From Stereocaulon alpinum (Eukaryota > Ascomycota > Lecanoromycetes > Lecanorales > Stereocaulaceae): 64,000 bases of DNA. Positions 48,490 to 60,762 of the stretch are shown in pieces (position 1 is the first letter of the stretch; every line of letters starts with the position of its first letter). Both the position numbers and the translations under genes were made by a program. The DNA lies in NCBI GenBank assembly GCA_018257865.1, contig JAEUBA010000028.1, forward strand, positions 186,001 through 250,000, written 5' to 3'. The notes beneath the pieces were generated by a model. The model saw only the letters and a program-made list of their open reading frames with translations, was not told where the DNA came from and made no database searches.

Positions 48490-49015
48490 GCTAGTGATGA
48501 AACGGGACAGGTACGGCTGTATATAGTGACTAACACACCTCCCGGGTGGATGAAGAGTACAGCGGGATATACTTTACGATTTTGTTTTGAGTTTCTCTTA
48601 AATCTTCCATTTACTTCTTTGGATCCCCGAGCATCAATGTCTACTCCACTACCTTATCTGTCCAAATTGGATCTTTTGCCGTCGTTACCTACCATCTTAT
48701 CTCCTTTCTAAATCTTCATATGGAGGGAGCAACCTGAGCTTCTATGCGGCAGCGCAGATATTGGCATCTCTAAGCGCTCGCCAAGGGCCGCAGTACGCGG
48801 ATGCCTGAAACAGATCCATAGCACACCGGCTTGAGCTGCCGTTGGCGCTCGTATCCTACGTTCGCGCCATATTGGGCTGTCTACTGAGCGACCAATCCTC
48901 TTTGGGGTATATATATAGAGCCGTTATGCGTGATTCGTCCCACGATCTGGTTTCTTGTACGTTTCGGTGAGCATCAGAACAAAGTAGATAGTAGGCCCTT
49001 TTCTTTTGCTAAAAA
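48490..49015. other. Intergenic stretch
   Basis: About 525 bp holding the aldehyde dehydrogenase 3' UTR and the promoter of the following broken metallopeptidase gene. Nothing else is seen. Confidence 0.4.
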
Positions 49016-50379
49016 TGTTCCTTCTGTTTCACTACTTACTTATTGCGGGTGCAGTTGTCGGTCATCCAACGCCAGTAGCCAAGAAGCCACCCCCGCGAAG
49101 ATTACTGCTCTGACGGGCTTCCAATATGTAGGCTGCAATAACACCGAAGCGGATATATTGAAAGAGAATGTGCAAGACACAAGCACACTGGCCGAGGCGG
49201 GCTTGGACTATGTCAACGAACTCTTCGCTGAACTTTTCAATACGACTACCTATCCAGCGTATGGACACCAGCAGGTCGATTGTTCCAAACAAGCGGCCAT
49301 TGACTTCTTCGTCCCGTAATCGCAGAACGCGCCGTACCAGCAACACATTTTCGGTAAGTGGTGTGAACGTGCTGAGCTATCCACGGAAAAGTTGACACCA
49401 TGGATGGAGTCTTGAGATGTACTGTCATGTTATGCTGGCTCTCACAAACACTTAGCTGCTGGTCCCTAATGTTGTTGAGACACTCGTGCATGATGTATCT
49501 ACCCCGAATTCTCGCCTAAACTTAGCTCCATCCCGTATCCTTCGGTGCTGCCCGAAGATCGCCGTAATGGCGTTGCTTGAGGTCGTGTATGAAAGAATTG
49601 CGTGATCGGAGCCCACTGACTATTTGTTTACAGACACTATGTTGAAAGCCGCCAATGCGTATCCAGGCTGGGGTCTCTCAAACTGGTGGAATAATCGGTA
49701 TGTCATACTCAGTTGCAACGACTACGAAAAAGATTGCATTGGAAACACTGTCGCGTATTTTGAAAAAACAAAGCGCGACAACGGGTACCCGATTGTGGTC
49801 TTCTGCGACAAGTTTTTCAATAAATTGCCTTCGCACAGCGAAGCGGTCAGCAAGATCGATAACAATGAGAATCTCCACCAAAACGTCGCCAATCTTCGTA
49901 GCCAGGCTACGACATTCCTCCATGAAATGCTCCACATCAATCGGGGTACGGCTCAGGTATGTGCGGGGGAGCGGGCTTGCACAGATCACTGGCAGGTTAT
50001 CGGCGGACAACTCGTCAAAACGTATAGAAATGGTCGAACCAAAGTACTCGCTCAAAGGGCGGCGTAGTTGGCTGCTTGGAACAATGATGACTACGCTTAC
50101 TACTCCATGGTCAAGTTCATGGAGAAGAGATGGAACAAATACCCGAAGTACCCGGCAATATGGGATCCGACTAAATCAAGAGAGGATGACGAGAAAGGAG
50201 ACAGGAGCCAGCCAGGCGCCACCCGAAGCAAATACGTACGAACCTCCACCCTCTGCGAAGCAAGCATTATTGATGATAATGCCATACGATACAAAGATGT
50301 CCAAGGCCGAAGCAGGAACTCGAGGCGGAAAAAAAGAGCGGCGAAGCACGACGCCAAAATTTACTCCGTCGTAAATTAG
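49016..50379 (+). pseudogene. Secreted metallopeptidase pseudogene (HExxH)
   Basis: The ATG at 49016 opens a signal peptide (MFLLFHYLLIAGAVVGHPTP), but the frame must shift near 49060-49090 to continue into ATPAKITALTGFQYVGCN. That frame hits TAA at 49317-49319, resumes, and is joined by a 280-nt intron (49354-49633) to YPGWGLSNWWNNRYV. The zinc-binding HEMLH lies near 49920-49935, with a further Cys/Asp-rich segment after it. A TAG at 50065-50067 interrupts again before LAAWNNDDYAYYSM. Both stops are one C-to-T change from Gln codons. The protein resembles fungal zincin-type secreted peptidases (M35-like); the exact family is uncertain. One frameshift and two stops make an active enzyme unlikely. 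Confidence 0.75.
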
Positions 50380-50537
50380 GAAACTCCGGCGATATACCTC
50401 TCTCCTCTGACTAGGAATCCACCACAACTACAACCTTAAAGCGCGTAAAAACGCATGATTACCAATCGAGCGACCAACCTAACCTAGACCTACAATCCCT
50501 AATACTACCTGCTTTAGAGTAGACCACGAAGCACCTT

Positions 50538-51667
50538 ATGGTCCTGTCCCATCCAGCGAAAAAGTTCCAGCCGAAGGAGTTTTACCCGCAGGTACCCCAA
50601 TCTATCCCAGTGATTAGAGAATTACCTGATATAACCATTAACCTCCCCATTACTCTTAATCTTGGCGGTGGCCAAGCTATATTGCTGAGCGACAACTATA
50701 ACCTACGTCTCGAGAGCAGGGACTTCTGGGCCGATATCTGTAAAAAGGTCGAGAAACTTGCAGAGATATGTTCAGACGAAATATATGGAACTATCGTCGA
50801 AGCTAAGTTAGAACTCAAGCTGGAGCTTTGGTCCCTGTACTTCCTTACCTTTATCGACAAATATGGAAGCCTAAAGCACTACAAGGCTATCGCCGAGAGA
50901 CCTATGAGTGCCAGATCACAGAAGACGTTCCTCACGACCATCCGCGATAACGTAACGAAGCAAGTTCTACAAATCCTCGACAATCCCTTCCCCACCAACA
51001 GCACTACCAACCCCACTGCGAGCTACCCAGTCTTCACCTGCTAGACGAAGAGGGTTCCGATGGAAATGAAGCCGTGAACGGGTCCGTAGTGGAAGACCCA
51101 GTGTACCCATCTTCGATATATCCAGAATGGTATCAACCCCTCTTCAAAGTCTCGTTCGACGACCCTACGCCCGACGTCAGCCAGCCGACCGACCATATCC
51201 TCAGTTACAATGGACCAGATATCAAAGACATTATTTGCGAGACGTCAGATGCATCGCCCGCCATTGAGGACTGTGTCCATGCATTTGGCTCGCTGAGGAT
51301 GGCCCCCCGTGTGGGCGCTTTCCACGGTAAAACGGATGGGACTTGGTGGGCAAACGTTAGTACCACCCTATGGGATACCCCATTCTCAGCTAGAAGTTAT
51401 GCTGACAAAGTTGCGATGCGTAGTACGTTCAAAGCTGTGCCTTGGCCATCTACTACCAGGAGGACTGGACGGATGACTATCATGCCACGTCAAAAGATAT
51501 TGATGATCATGCGTCGGCAATCTTCGAGAGATGTCAGAATCCGGGCAATGGCAAGGTTGGGGGCAAGGTGGATTTTATGCAGGATTAATGTATGGGGCAG
51601 ATCGAGATCATTACGGCGAGTGGTGTCCCGCTACAAGGAGCAACCCCGTAAACAAGGGGTTCCGTAA
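50538..51667 (+). pseudogene. Decayed gene of unknown identity
   Basis: Two adjoining plus-strand frames (50538-51044 and 51074-51667) look protein-like. The second reads PEWYQPLFKVSFDD, then EDCVHAFGSLRMAP and VGAFHGKTDGTWWANV. Near 51435 the sensible reading jumps one frame (AIYYQEDWTDDYHATSKDI, then DDHASAIFERCQN), hits TAA at about 51586, and a fitting continuation (YGADRDHYGEWCP) appears after it. That pattern suggests one gene broken by indels. I do not recognise the family. The first frame could be a separate gene. Upstream and downstream neighbours are also pseudogenes. Confidence 0.4.
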
Positions 51668-51930
51668 AGGTCTCTTGTTGGCTTCTTGGTCATTTGCTTG
51701 AAAGTGACATTTATTCTTCTGTCCCTAAGAGTAGTCCAACTGGGTAGCACTGAAGGTATCAAAGTCAGTCCCTGATGGCGCTGTGTAACGTGTAGCCGCT
51801 CGATTTCCTGAAGATTGATCATTGGGTGAACGAGTCTCTCTGGTTATCAACTGCTAGTATTGATCAAGTTGTAGGCCGAGATTGTGTTCGTTAGAATCGA
51901 GAGGTTATCTTATCTCAATGTACACTCTTT

Positions 51931-53489
51931 TCAATATTCTGTCGGGGATGTGCGTTGAGAGTAGTGAAACAGTAGAGCAGCAAGCCGGCCCATTCGACAG
52001 CTTATCTTTAGCGAGCTCACAATCTCCTCACCTATTCCAGTGTAGAAGATGCCCTCGGCTATCTCGATGTTGTTTAGCATGACGTTGTTGGAGTGCTCAG
52101 GGAAAGCTTGATGCCAGACCTGACGATGGACCCACTGGACTCCGATGCCTTCCAACGTGCTATTTGTAGGTTTTCCAAGGAGCTTAAAGATCGTGCCATC
52201 GTCGATTGGAGCAGCCGACACTACTTTGTACATGTTCTCGCTTTCTGCGATACAATCGTCGAGTCCAAGAGATGCTTGCGAGGACTCGATACTGAAAAAG
52301 CCGGGGTCGGAACCCCCCCTGCTGGTGGTGGTCAATATCTTGTCTGGTATCTCATCATTGCTGGACACGTTAAAGAAAGCTGGTGATAGGTTGCCTGGGT
52401 CTGCTGAAGTGAAGTGCGTAACGTGTCTTTCGACGTACGGAGTCAAAGCGTTGGCAAGATGAATCCCAACATCAAAGTCAATCCTGGCTGATTGAAGAGG
52501 AGCAGCAATGATTATTGCATCATAATCTGCCTCTTCGATGGAAGGCGATTGATCTTTGCGACCGTCCGCTTGAATGGTAAGACGGTAGTTTCGTTGCTTT
52601 GATCTCTGAATTCTAGTCACGGTGCTGTCGAGGCGCAGATCGACATCAGATAGCTTGATTAGTCGGTCAATCAACAGGGAAGTTCCTCCAGATCCAGGTC
52701 GAATTGAGTCTGTAACAGCAGGATTCATAGCTACAAGAGCGGCAAGCCCATTCAGAGCGGTCAGGTCCTGTGCATACCATGCACGTGTTGTTGCCTGAAC
52801 GATCTCCCTTGAGAAGTCGGATGGAGTGAGGTTGTGAAGACAACTCTGGGCACACCTTTCCTTCTCGGCTGTCAAGCCCAATCTATCAATGACCTCGGGG
52901 ATGTTACGGTGTATAGTGTCGTAAGGTCGAAGCAACCTTTGAGTTTGGGGAAACTTTTCTGCCATCCAGATACGGACTCGGTGAATGGAAAGTCCCTACC
53001 TCCAGGTATAACGGATCCAACGACCCCAGGTTCTTGCTTTGAGGTCATGCTCGTCTCGAAGAATAAAGCTTATACCGTCCCATACCCCGACCGCTTTCAT
53101 TCGTGGGTAATGCGGTTCCAACTTCTGTCTCAACCCAGTCTTGTTAATCAAGTATTGCATACATTGATCATTAGCGTAGAACGAATGCGCGCCAGTCTCC
53201 ACACGTTGTGACCCATAGGCTTCATCATAGACCTTAGTGGATCGGATCCTGCCTCCAGTTTGATGACCTGCTTCGTGATATCGACACAGGAACCGGAATA
53301 GCGATACTCTTCACGTAGATAGTATGCAGCCGACGCACCTGCGATACCTGCCCCGATGATAGCAGCCTTTGCAACGCTAGCAGTCTCGTCAGCTTATGAA
53401 CTGGACGAATTTAGAACGATCTGCACTTCACCATCTCCGAATGCAGAAGCCAAGAGGAAAAGGGTGCAAACGAGAGAGTAGAACAACAT
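51931..53489 (-). pseudogene. Prenylcysteine-oxidase-like flavoprotein pseudogene
   Basis: The ATG at 53489 opens a signal peptide (LFYSLVCTLFLLASAFG). The frame meets TAA at 53396-53394, then gives an FAD dinucleotide-binding motif (AAIIGAGIAGASAAYYL). Near 53273 about seven bases appear to be missing, shifting the frame before GGRIRSTKVYDEAYGSQRV. A TAG at 52998-52996 interrupts before an intact 344-codon stretch ending at 51931 (ALNGLAALVAMNPAV; GSGGTSLLIDRLIK; QWVHRQVWHQAFPEHS). Domain order matches prenylcysteine oxidase, a lysosomal or vacuolar enzyme that degrades prenylated cysteine. Two stops plus a frameshift in the N-terminal third make it non-functional as read. No intron arrangement I tried removes these lesions. 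Confidence 0.8.
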
Positions 53490-54893
53490 TTTGGCGGACG
53501 AGGAGGTTGTGAAGGTGGTATATTGTACTTTAGAATATCAGTGATCTGATTGTAGGAGAATCGGTCATGAATTGGTGAGTGAATAATGTTATTGCTGTTG
53601 ATGTTGTTGCTAGTTAGAATTGCATGCAGAGATTATCTTATGTGCGCATGGAGGCCTTAACAAGTAGCAGGCATAACCTAGGTAGTGTTGCAGGCGTCAT
53701 CCACCATAGATTTCACCAGTATTCCAACGTTGTAAATTTAGGGCAAAAGAGGGTTGCCACTTCAAAAGCGGACACGTTGCGTATTTCGGCATTAGCTAGG
53801 AGAAACCATTCACCCCCTAAGTTGTCACCCGCCCGAGCCGCCCCAGAATGTGGCCTAGATCAGGCTATACGGTGGATTACGACAGCGCCCGGAGAATACG
53901 GCTTTAGCGCTTTCCGGGTTGCACTTAGGCTCCCCATACAACCGGCTTTAGGGCCGAAATGGTATCTCTGGGACCGTGACAACTCAGAGGATGAATCCTT
54001 TTTGTGAGTGATCTACTAAGGCTCGGTTTATTCCGAGGTCTCACATGGGAATGGTTTGTACGCAACTCAGCTAGAATATCAACTTACGCAACTACTATTG
54101 TTCAACACTCATTCCTCTACTGATGACGACTCAACTACTAGGTCTAAGCGATCCACTCTTTAGGAAAACCCAGACTGCTGAGTATGGGTTGAGATGCAAA
54201 GCCTGGTAGTGTGACGCGTATCCGAGCTGCGCTGAGGAAGCGTCGAATCCTACTCTCATCCTGTAGCCTGAGATGCGATCTTTTTATAATTCACCGACTG
54301 CTACGGTGGTATCGACTTTTGCTAAATGCGTTTCACGTAGGAGAGCAGGCGGATGGTGAGATGCACGTGGCTGTCATAGTGACTTTGAGGGATTGAAGCT
54401 AAAAATCCTGCTCTCTGGCAAACGGACCCAAGGATTCCGGCTGGGCTATGGTGGGATGGGGCTCAGCTGAAGCTAGAACTATAAAATCTTCGTCGTATTC
54501 TTGACGATTAGGATTAGGATCACAAAGATAGGAAGTGTTCTATTTCCTAGTCCGGCCTATCGCAGTTGCTTTGAAAGGGTCTGAGATGCTTTGGGGCTGA
54601 GAATCTTTGCAAATGAATTTGTAGAGCTGTGTCTCCAGAGGATGAAGGATTGAGGCGCTCAAGTCCAAAAGAACCAAATCAGTCTTGAAGTGACTCCATG
54701 GAATGATTGTAATGCTATATAGTATTGTTCGCTCGCATTCTCAAATCACCTGTCTTCTTTCTCAACATCTAGCAAAAATACTACTGGATTTTCTGTTCAA
54801 TCTTCAACAAGATAACTCGTGTCCGCGACCATCTTTTCCATCTTCACATCGTCTGAACACATGATCTAAACGCGTACTACCTACCCAAAAGCC
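53490..54893. other. Intergenic stretch, no recognised gene
   Basis: About 1.4 kb. A plus-strand frame at 53624-54007 has no motif. The last 200 bp precede the GPI-protein gene and contain CT/CA-rich sequence typical of fungal promoters. Confidence 0.4.
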
Positions 54894-55808
54894 ATGGTCT
54901 CAGTCACTCTCTCACTCTCTTCTCTGGCCGCTGTAGGCGCAGCACAAAATTTGATGGTCGGCCTTTTCTTGGACGGAGGCTATCTGAACCCTCAGAATGC
55001 AACACCTAGCCTTGTTGGATCGATAGCTGGCCAAGTAAGACAACAAATTGATGTACCACGGTTCACCTCAGCTAATTCGTAGGATATAAGGACTCCACAG
55101 TAACAACATACGTAGTGGAGTGTGCCTCGACCGCGGCCGCGGCAGCTACTACATATGCTGCGACTTACCAAGCGTATCAAAGTTCAGTGGATTCTGTTGC
55201 AATCGCTTCGTCGATCAATGGCCTAAGCCCACCCGGCGGCGCCCCATATGAACCGCTAGCCAATCCATATTGTCCATATCCCACTCCTTTCACGGTAGTG
55301 CAAGGTCCATCCACTGTCACTTGGGGCTACGGCTTCAATGATGACAGTAAAAATTTCAAGTAAGTCTACAATGGAGGCTCGCTGAGTTCGGTACTGATCA
55401 ACTTGTAGTACCGCAGCAGAAGATTGTACACTCGTAGGCACTACCTTAGCAGCGTGTACCTTGTCGGCTAGCGGTCCACTAGTCAATGGAATAAGTGTCA
55501 CATCTAGGACGTACACAGGCACAGAAATTCTCTTCGATACCATTTTGATCACAGCTGGTGCTGCCTCTACTACCAGCACTTCTGCGACGGCAAGTGTTGC
55601 AAGTAGCGGGTCGAGTGAAGGCCTGGCTCCTGGAAACAAGGGTTCTGTCACAGGGAGCGCCAGGCGCACGAGAACGGTTATAGCAAGTACAGGAACTTCG
55701 ACTACTTTCGAAACACAGAGCACGAATGGTGCAGTACAAGGGTTGCCGGCGCTTGGAGCTGGGATCATTGGCGCTCTGGGTGCTGCTGTGGTTGGGGCCA
55801 ATCTATAA
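54894..55808 (+). CDS. GPI-anchored cell-surface protein, function unknown
   Basis: Exons 54894-55034, 55091-55359 and 55409-55808 give about 269 residues. There is a signal peptide (VSVTLSLSSLAAVGAAQ), then a domain with the pattern DSTVTTYVVECAS and a later GPSTVTWGYGFND. Similar A-D-x-T-x-TTY...C and GPST-W phrases occur in a common family of fungal GPI proteins. A second part has paired cysteines (AEDCTLVGTTLAACTL). The C-terminus is Ser/Thr-rich with small residues and a hydrophobic end (PALGAGIIGALGAAVVGANL) suited to GPI attachment. The first intron is best closed at GATATAAG (55090), because the earlier TCGTAG acceptor leads into a stop. No enzymatic role is apparent. Confidence 0.75.
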
Positions 55809-57023
55809 AGCGTCGACTTAGCGGATGGGCGGCGTGCACACTGGTGAGTCGATTTTCTGGGGCGCCAGGTCGATCTTCAATATCTCAACAATTTGAGTTT
55901 CTACCTTAGGCATTGTGGTTGGAGTCTTGGCAAACAACGTTTGCATGGCGTTATTCGGTTTTACATCTTGCAGACTTCGTCAGGAGCTTGTAGAGGGTCA
56001 TCATGAATTTGTTGCTGTAACGGCACTAGATCACACACCCATGGTTCCGAGATGGCCTCATGACCTGTGACGACAGTAACTTTGATAGCTAATCTTCGTA
56101 TTCAGACACAGGGCGGGGCTCGGACTGCAAGCTCCCGTCGAATTGCAGAGTCAGCTTGCCTTAAGACGTGACGCTAAAACCATGTATATGCATGTTTCGA
56201 TGTTTCTATTCGCCGGTCTTGATAGGCGGGTACACCCTTAGCGGCGGCTCTAGGCCACCAGTCATTGCCGAAAGACGCCTTGTCATATCAAGAAGCTCAA
56301 ACCTTTCGAGATCTGTAAGGTAACCGTGAAGATGGCTGTCTCCTTCACTTCACTCGTTTTCCTGTGTGTTCCAAGACAGTGCACCTGTCAAAAGGATGAC
56401 ATGGACATGTGGGAAATGAACGGCCGCTAGAAGAGATCTGCGAGCTAGAGAGCAAAGCGGAAAGGTGCCCGAAGCTGTCGCAATCCCCGAACCCATTGGT
56501 GCTTCAAGTCCACACGACACCACGTCAACTCCTACTTCACTCGACAGCGCGCGCAAAGTCTTTCTGTTATTCAGATCAGCATTCGCAGTGACTACCTATT
56601 GGTTTCCTACGTCCCATCTTCATAGCCATATCCCACACGGCAACTTCTTGTTGCATGCTTGAGCGCCCAGCCACCTGGGTCGAGGTCACCGTTTGAGTGA
56701 CTGCATCAATACCCATTGTCTGCAATATCTTGCAAAGACGTGTCAAACAAGCGTTCAATTTTCAACGAGGCCCGTGTCCCATCCAAGTCACCACATCTTT
56801 CGCATTTTGCTTGCGACCACTTTTAAGCCTTCCTTCGAGCGTCAGGCTTCATTCCGTCGATTTACGCATCCGCCTCACGCATCCACCCGAGCGCGACCGA
56901 GCTTCTAAGCTTGTGCTACAGCATGACGCTTATCATAAGATACCCATACTATCCACGGGAAGCTCTCGTGCATTGAGCACCCAGAAATCTTGGTGAACAT
57001 AGATACACATTGGCGAGAGGGAA
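55809..57023. other. Intergenic stretch, no recognised gene
   Basis: About 1.2 kb. Frames such as 56697-56996 look like 5' untranslated sequence of the downstream gene. No motif is seen. Confidence 0.4.
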
Positions 57024-59813
57024 ATGCCGGGCAAAATATTGGGAGCCTCTACGGAGGCTTCATCTTCGCCCAACTTCGGGTCGCTGAAAGATCATAAGCC
57101 TTTTCCACGCAGGAAACACGTGGTATCTGGGACAATATCTACGCGACCAATAGATCAGGAGCACAGCATTCGGCGTAATAGCGACCGAACCGCTTATAGC
57201 GCGGCTGAACGCATCCAATCGTGGATCCCAGAGCCTTCGCCGATCCAAGTCATACCTGTCGTTGGCCAACCACTGACACCGCCGATCAATTTCAGGGACG
57301 ATTTCCAAAGCTGGATCGATGATGCGGAGCTAAGGAGCCACACGTTTAACAAGAAACCGTCAAGTCAAAGCACCGGGACCACGCCTCTTGTTCGGCAAAG
57401 CCCTCCGACACCAGAATCAACCCCACCGAGGATAATTCACCGCACGCGCGCTCGAGTTTCGCTTCCATCGTCTCACAACCCATCAGAAAACCGTACTGAC
57501 TCGTTTACCACTGCCAAGGAAAACCAGTCGTCAGATGATGAAGTTTATCGAATGGATTCACCATCTCTACATCCAGCCCGACAGAATTGGCTGAGAGCCA
57601 CAGGGCTGGCGAAGCATAAGGACGTGGGACTTGGTCTCGGGTTGGAATCAGACGACGAGGAATCAACAGCAAAAGAAACGACATCTAGAGACTCGCCCAA
57701 ACACTCGCCGAAGCACGAAGACTTTGTCACCTTTGATGGGTCATGGGGTGCTGAGGTGGACGACGCCTTAGATAGTGTCAGTGAGAAACACCAAGGCTTG
57801 GTGTCATTAAAAAGCCGCCTACAGAAGCGTCCCCGGGTAGTGTCGCAACCCCCACAGGACTCTCCTACGCTAGGCCAAGGCGCAGACGCGCTTCCGAAAA
57901 GATCCCTGAGTCTACGAGAAAGGGTGGAGCGGAGCCGAGGAAGCCCTCCGAATGCGTCAACGGAGAAATTCGCGGAGCAAATCAATTGGCCGCTAAAGGA
58001 TGACGGATTTGACCTCGATGCTGAAGTACGTGAGATGAACGATAAAAGAATGTCTCAAGTATCTACAACGTCCACAATAGTAGAAGCAATGGTGATCAAT
58101 TCGCCTCCTCGACGACGGCAGACATTACGGCATACTGGTAAGATGATCGATCTGACCACCACGGACTCTCCGATGAAACAATTGAACCGGGGCCCATCGA
58201 TATCGTATGGACAATCAGTTCGACATCGTCTCCGAAAGAGCAGAAGTCCTGACCAGGAGTTGCGGAAAAGCTTTGCCTCAGACTCCCCAGAAGTACTAAG
58301 CCCGGCTGTTGCCAAAAGGCGGGAAGACTATGTTCCGGTAATTGTGATCCCAGACCGCCGATCTTCTCTGCATTCTACTGCATCTGGAAGTAAGCGTCTT
58401 TCAAATACCTTCTCACTAAACTCACGACAGCAGTCTTCGAGGCCAACGACCGCTCCAGAGGACGGTGTAGGCTATTTCGATATTCCGCGCCGCGAACGCC
58501 GAACACTATCTGTCGTTATACACTCTGCTACACCAGTGAAGCGTGAAGACGTGGGGGAAAAGGAAATTCCACCCTCGGCCCTTTCTAAGATCTCACCCAC
58601 CTTTGTACCGGCTAGTGCAGAGCCGTCAACAACCACATCTGTGACATCGGGAGGTTTGCATACCCATCTCTCCTCACAGACGCCTACGGATCAACAGCAA
58701 GCCACAGTCCAGCTGACCGATGTTCAAGAGGCGCATAATTTGAGTGTAGACATTCCCACTAGTGGCGAATGGTCAGCTATACGGCCGCGCTCGACTCTTG
58801 TTACGCCGTTCTCGCTTCGTTCCGCCCATTCTTCGACGCCTGGAACCCTAGAAGTCAATGAGGCAACAGCGATCAGCATCTATCCACACACCAATAAGTC
58901 GATTCTTGTCATTCAAGAAATGACAGGCGGAGGCGACTCTTCTCGCCCTCCACACCACTCTGCCGTCATTGCTGGCAATGCGAACATCGAACTTCCAGGA
59001 CCTGTGACGCCCGTCATCTATCACGAGTCTCCTCCAAGGGAGCTCCTTCATTCTCCACTCAAGAACCCGCGTGACCCCCCACAACCTCCAGACTTCAAGG
59101 TTATTCCCCCCACTCCAGCAAATGCTCCCGCATCAGCCGAAGATGTTCGCGCTGCACCCAGGACACCCCTGAGAACGAACCGTTTCAGCGTACAAATGAC
59201 ATCGCTCAAGCGAGCCTTTTCTGCCCGTCGTCCTCACTCGGAATCTATCATCACTCCTTTCACCCGCACATTCTCCCTTCGTGGCACGTCTAGCACACCT
59301 CGACGGCATCCTCGAACAGCTGAAGACCGCGAGTCGAGGCTTCATCCGTTCTGGAAACCTCGAGGCTTCTGGGAAGATGTTGATGGAAGCGACAGTGACA
59401 GCGAATTTGGAAATACGGGGGTTCTAGCGAGCCGGGTGAATTCTCGAAGCAGTAGAGACATAACACCACGCCGAACGATGTCCTTGACGCGGCGACTAAC
59501 AGGATCACTTCGTATGCCACACGCTTCGCGAAAGCAAAGACGCGCATCAGTAGCTGGGAGCTTGGACCAACCAAACTATGAGTTCTTCCGGCCAAACATA
59601 CACAACGAACCGACCAAAGCAGACCGCATGCCAAGACAAGGCTATCAGGTGCAATTCATTGGTTTTCGGGGACTGGCAGATAAGTTGGAACGACGACGGG
59701 AAGCAAAAGAGGAGGGTAGGAGAGAAGAGAGAAGGCAATGGCTACGGGGAAGGATCGACCTCGTAGGCCATGGAGAAGACGGGGAAGTTCCGAGTGTACA
59801 GGAAGATTGGTGA
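57024..59813 (+). CDS. Large, mostly disordered protein of unknown function
   Basis: A single uninterrupted frame of 929 codons. Composition is dominated by Ser, Pro, Arg, Thr and Asp. Many short basic-plus-Ser-Pro stretches look like kinase sites (for example RDSPKHSPKHEDF). There is no signal peptide or membrane segment. The most ordered part is the C-terminus (about 870-929): QGYQVQFIGFRGLADKLERR, then a charged helix (EAKEEGRREERRQWLRGRI). The length of the open frame and its codon-like composition make it a real gene. I do not recognise a family; a regulatory or scaffold role is a guess. Minus-strand frames inside it are shadows. Confidence 0.8.
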   Translation: MPGKILGASTEASSSPNFGSLKDHKPFPRRKHVVSGTISTRPIDQEHSIRRNSDRTAYSAAERIQSWIPEPSPIQVIPVVGQPLTPPINFRDDFQSWIDDAELRSHTFNKKPSSQSTGTTPLVRQSPPTPESTPPRIIHRTRARVSLPSSHNPSENRTDSFTTAKENQSSDDEVYRMDSPSLHPARQNWLRATGLAKHKDVGLGLGLESDDEESTAKETTSRDSPKHSPKHEDFVTFDGSWGAEVDDALDSVSEKHQGLVSLKSRLQKRPRVVSQPPQDSPTLGQGADALPKRSLSLRERVERSRGSPPNASTEKFAEQINWPLKDDGFDLDAEVREMNDKRMSQVSTTSTIVEAMVINSPPRRRQTLRHTGKMIDLTTTDSPMKQLNRGPSISYGQSVRHRLRKSRSPDQELRKSFASDSPEVLSPAVAKRREDYVPVIVIPDRRSSLHSTASGSKRLSNTFSLNSRQQSSRPTTAPEDGVGYFDIPRRERRTLSVVIHSATPVKREDVGEKEIPPSALSKISPTFVPASAEPSTTTSVTSGGLHTHLSSQTPTDQQQATVQLTDVQEAHNLSVDIPTSGEWSAIRPRSTLVTPFSLRSAHSSTPGTLEVNEATAISIYPHTNKSILVIQEMTGGGDSSRPPHHSAVIAGNANIELPGPVTPVIYHESPPRELLHSPLKNPRDPPQPPDFKVIPPTPANAPASAEDVRAAPRTPLRTNRFSVQMTSLKRAFSARRPHSESIITPFTRTFSLRGTSSTPRRHPRTAEDRESRLHPFWKPRGFWEDVDGSDSDSEFGNTGVLASRVNSRSSRDITPRRTMSLTRRLTGSLRMPHASRKQRRASVAGSLDQPNYEFFRPNIHNEPTKADRMPRQGYQVQFIGFRGLADKLERRREAKEEGRREERRQWLRGRIDLVGHGEDGEVPSVQEDW

Positions 59814-60762
59814 ATTATACTATGCGCTGAGAAGTCCAGCGTCATCGTTGCATCATATAGCATGCATGGCATCTGGGAGCATTTGTTGGGTACTATTCGA
59901 TGAAGGGACGGCTGTTAATGATATTTACGCGATACGGCAGCTCAGATGTGTTACGACATGATCTTGACGAACGCTATGAACCGAAGGCCTCACGAGCATT
60001 ATCTATGGTCATATATGCCTGGTATACCTCATCAAATTGTGCATCTAAAGAGGCGTTCTTCCATCTGCTTGTTGCCCAATAGACTGCATCGTGTCCCTGA
60101 CCCAAGATCTCAGGTATGGATGATGTGTGTAGGCCAAAGATGAACCCAGAGATTCGTCAGTGTAAGCGAAGGGTTTAGAAATCCGCGATTTAATAATAAT
60201 GCCGTCATTGTGCATAAAAGCACAAGCCAACTGAACTAACCTAAGGTAGGTAAGGTACCTTAAAGCACTATGACAGGCCCCTGCCTGGAGCAAGCCGATG
60301 AAGCATTTTGAACACTTAATCCGTTTATCGGCCCCTTGGACTGATTGTGTTGCTGTAGAGAAGGCACAAAGTAATACTTTATCCTAACATGTTCTCCATC
60401 CTGACTTCTCATGGGCCATTATTGTTCCAACCCACCTGTCACTTGTCACCGATGACATAAGCGGCGATCTCTCTACGCTTGCGAATCTTAAGCCAGGTTG
60501 GCCTTCGAACCCGAGCAGATCGTCGTCATACTTGGACCCTACGACTTGCAACATCGACGATTCACCTTTGCAAGCCAACATCGCTCGCTTGATCCACTTC
60601 CACCTCTACCTACCCAGTCATCTCCATTCCTAGAGTAGCCTGCTCTATTCTACGGGCACTTGGTCTTACCTTCCTCCTCCGGCCGCACGCAGTACGGTCA
60701 GAGTCCAACCCAGCTCCGCAACCTTGCCAATATCCATAATCTAAAGACCACATCAGCCCATT
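59814..60762. other. Intergenic stretch upstream of the stress kinase gene
   Basis: About 950 bp. It contains a short palindrome-like AAGGTAGGTAAGGTACCTTA near 60244 and, nearer the gene, pyrimidine-rich sequence typical of fungal promoters. No gene is seen. Confidence 0.4.

Noticed and set aside
33710..53489. Reassignment of TAA/TAG as glutamine codons
   Set aside because: Intact genes in the same window end normally at TAA, TAG and TGA and have no internal stops, so the interrupted genes are pseudogenes.
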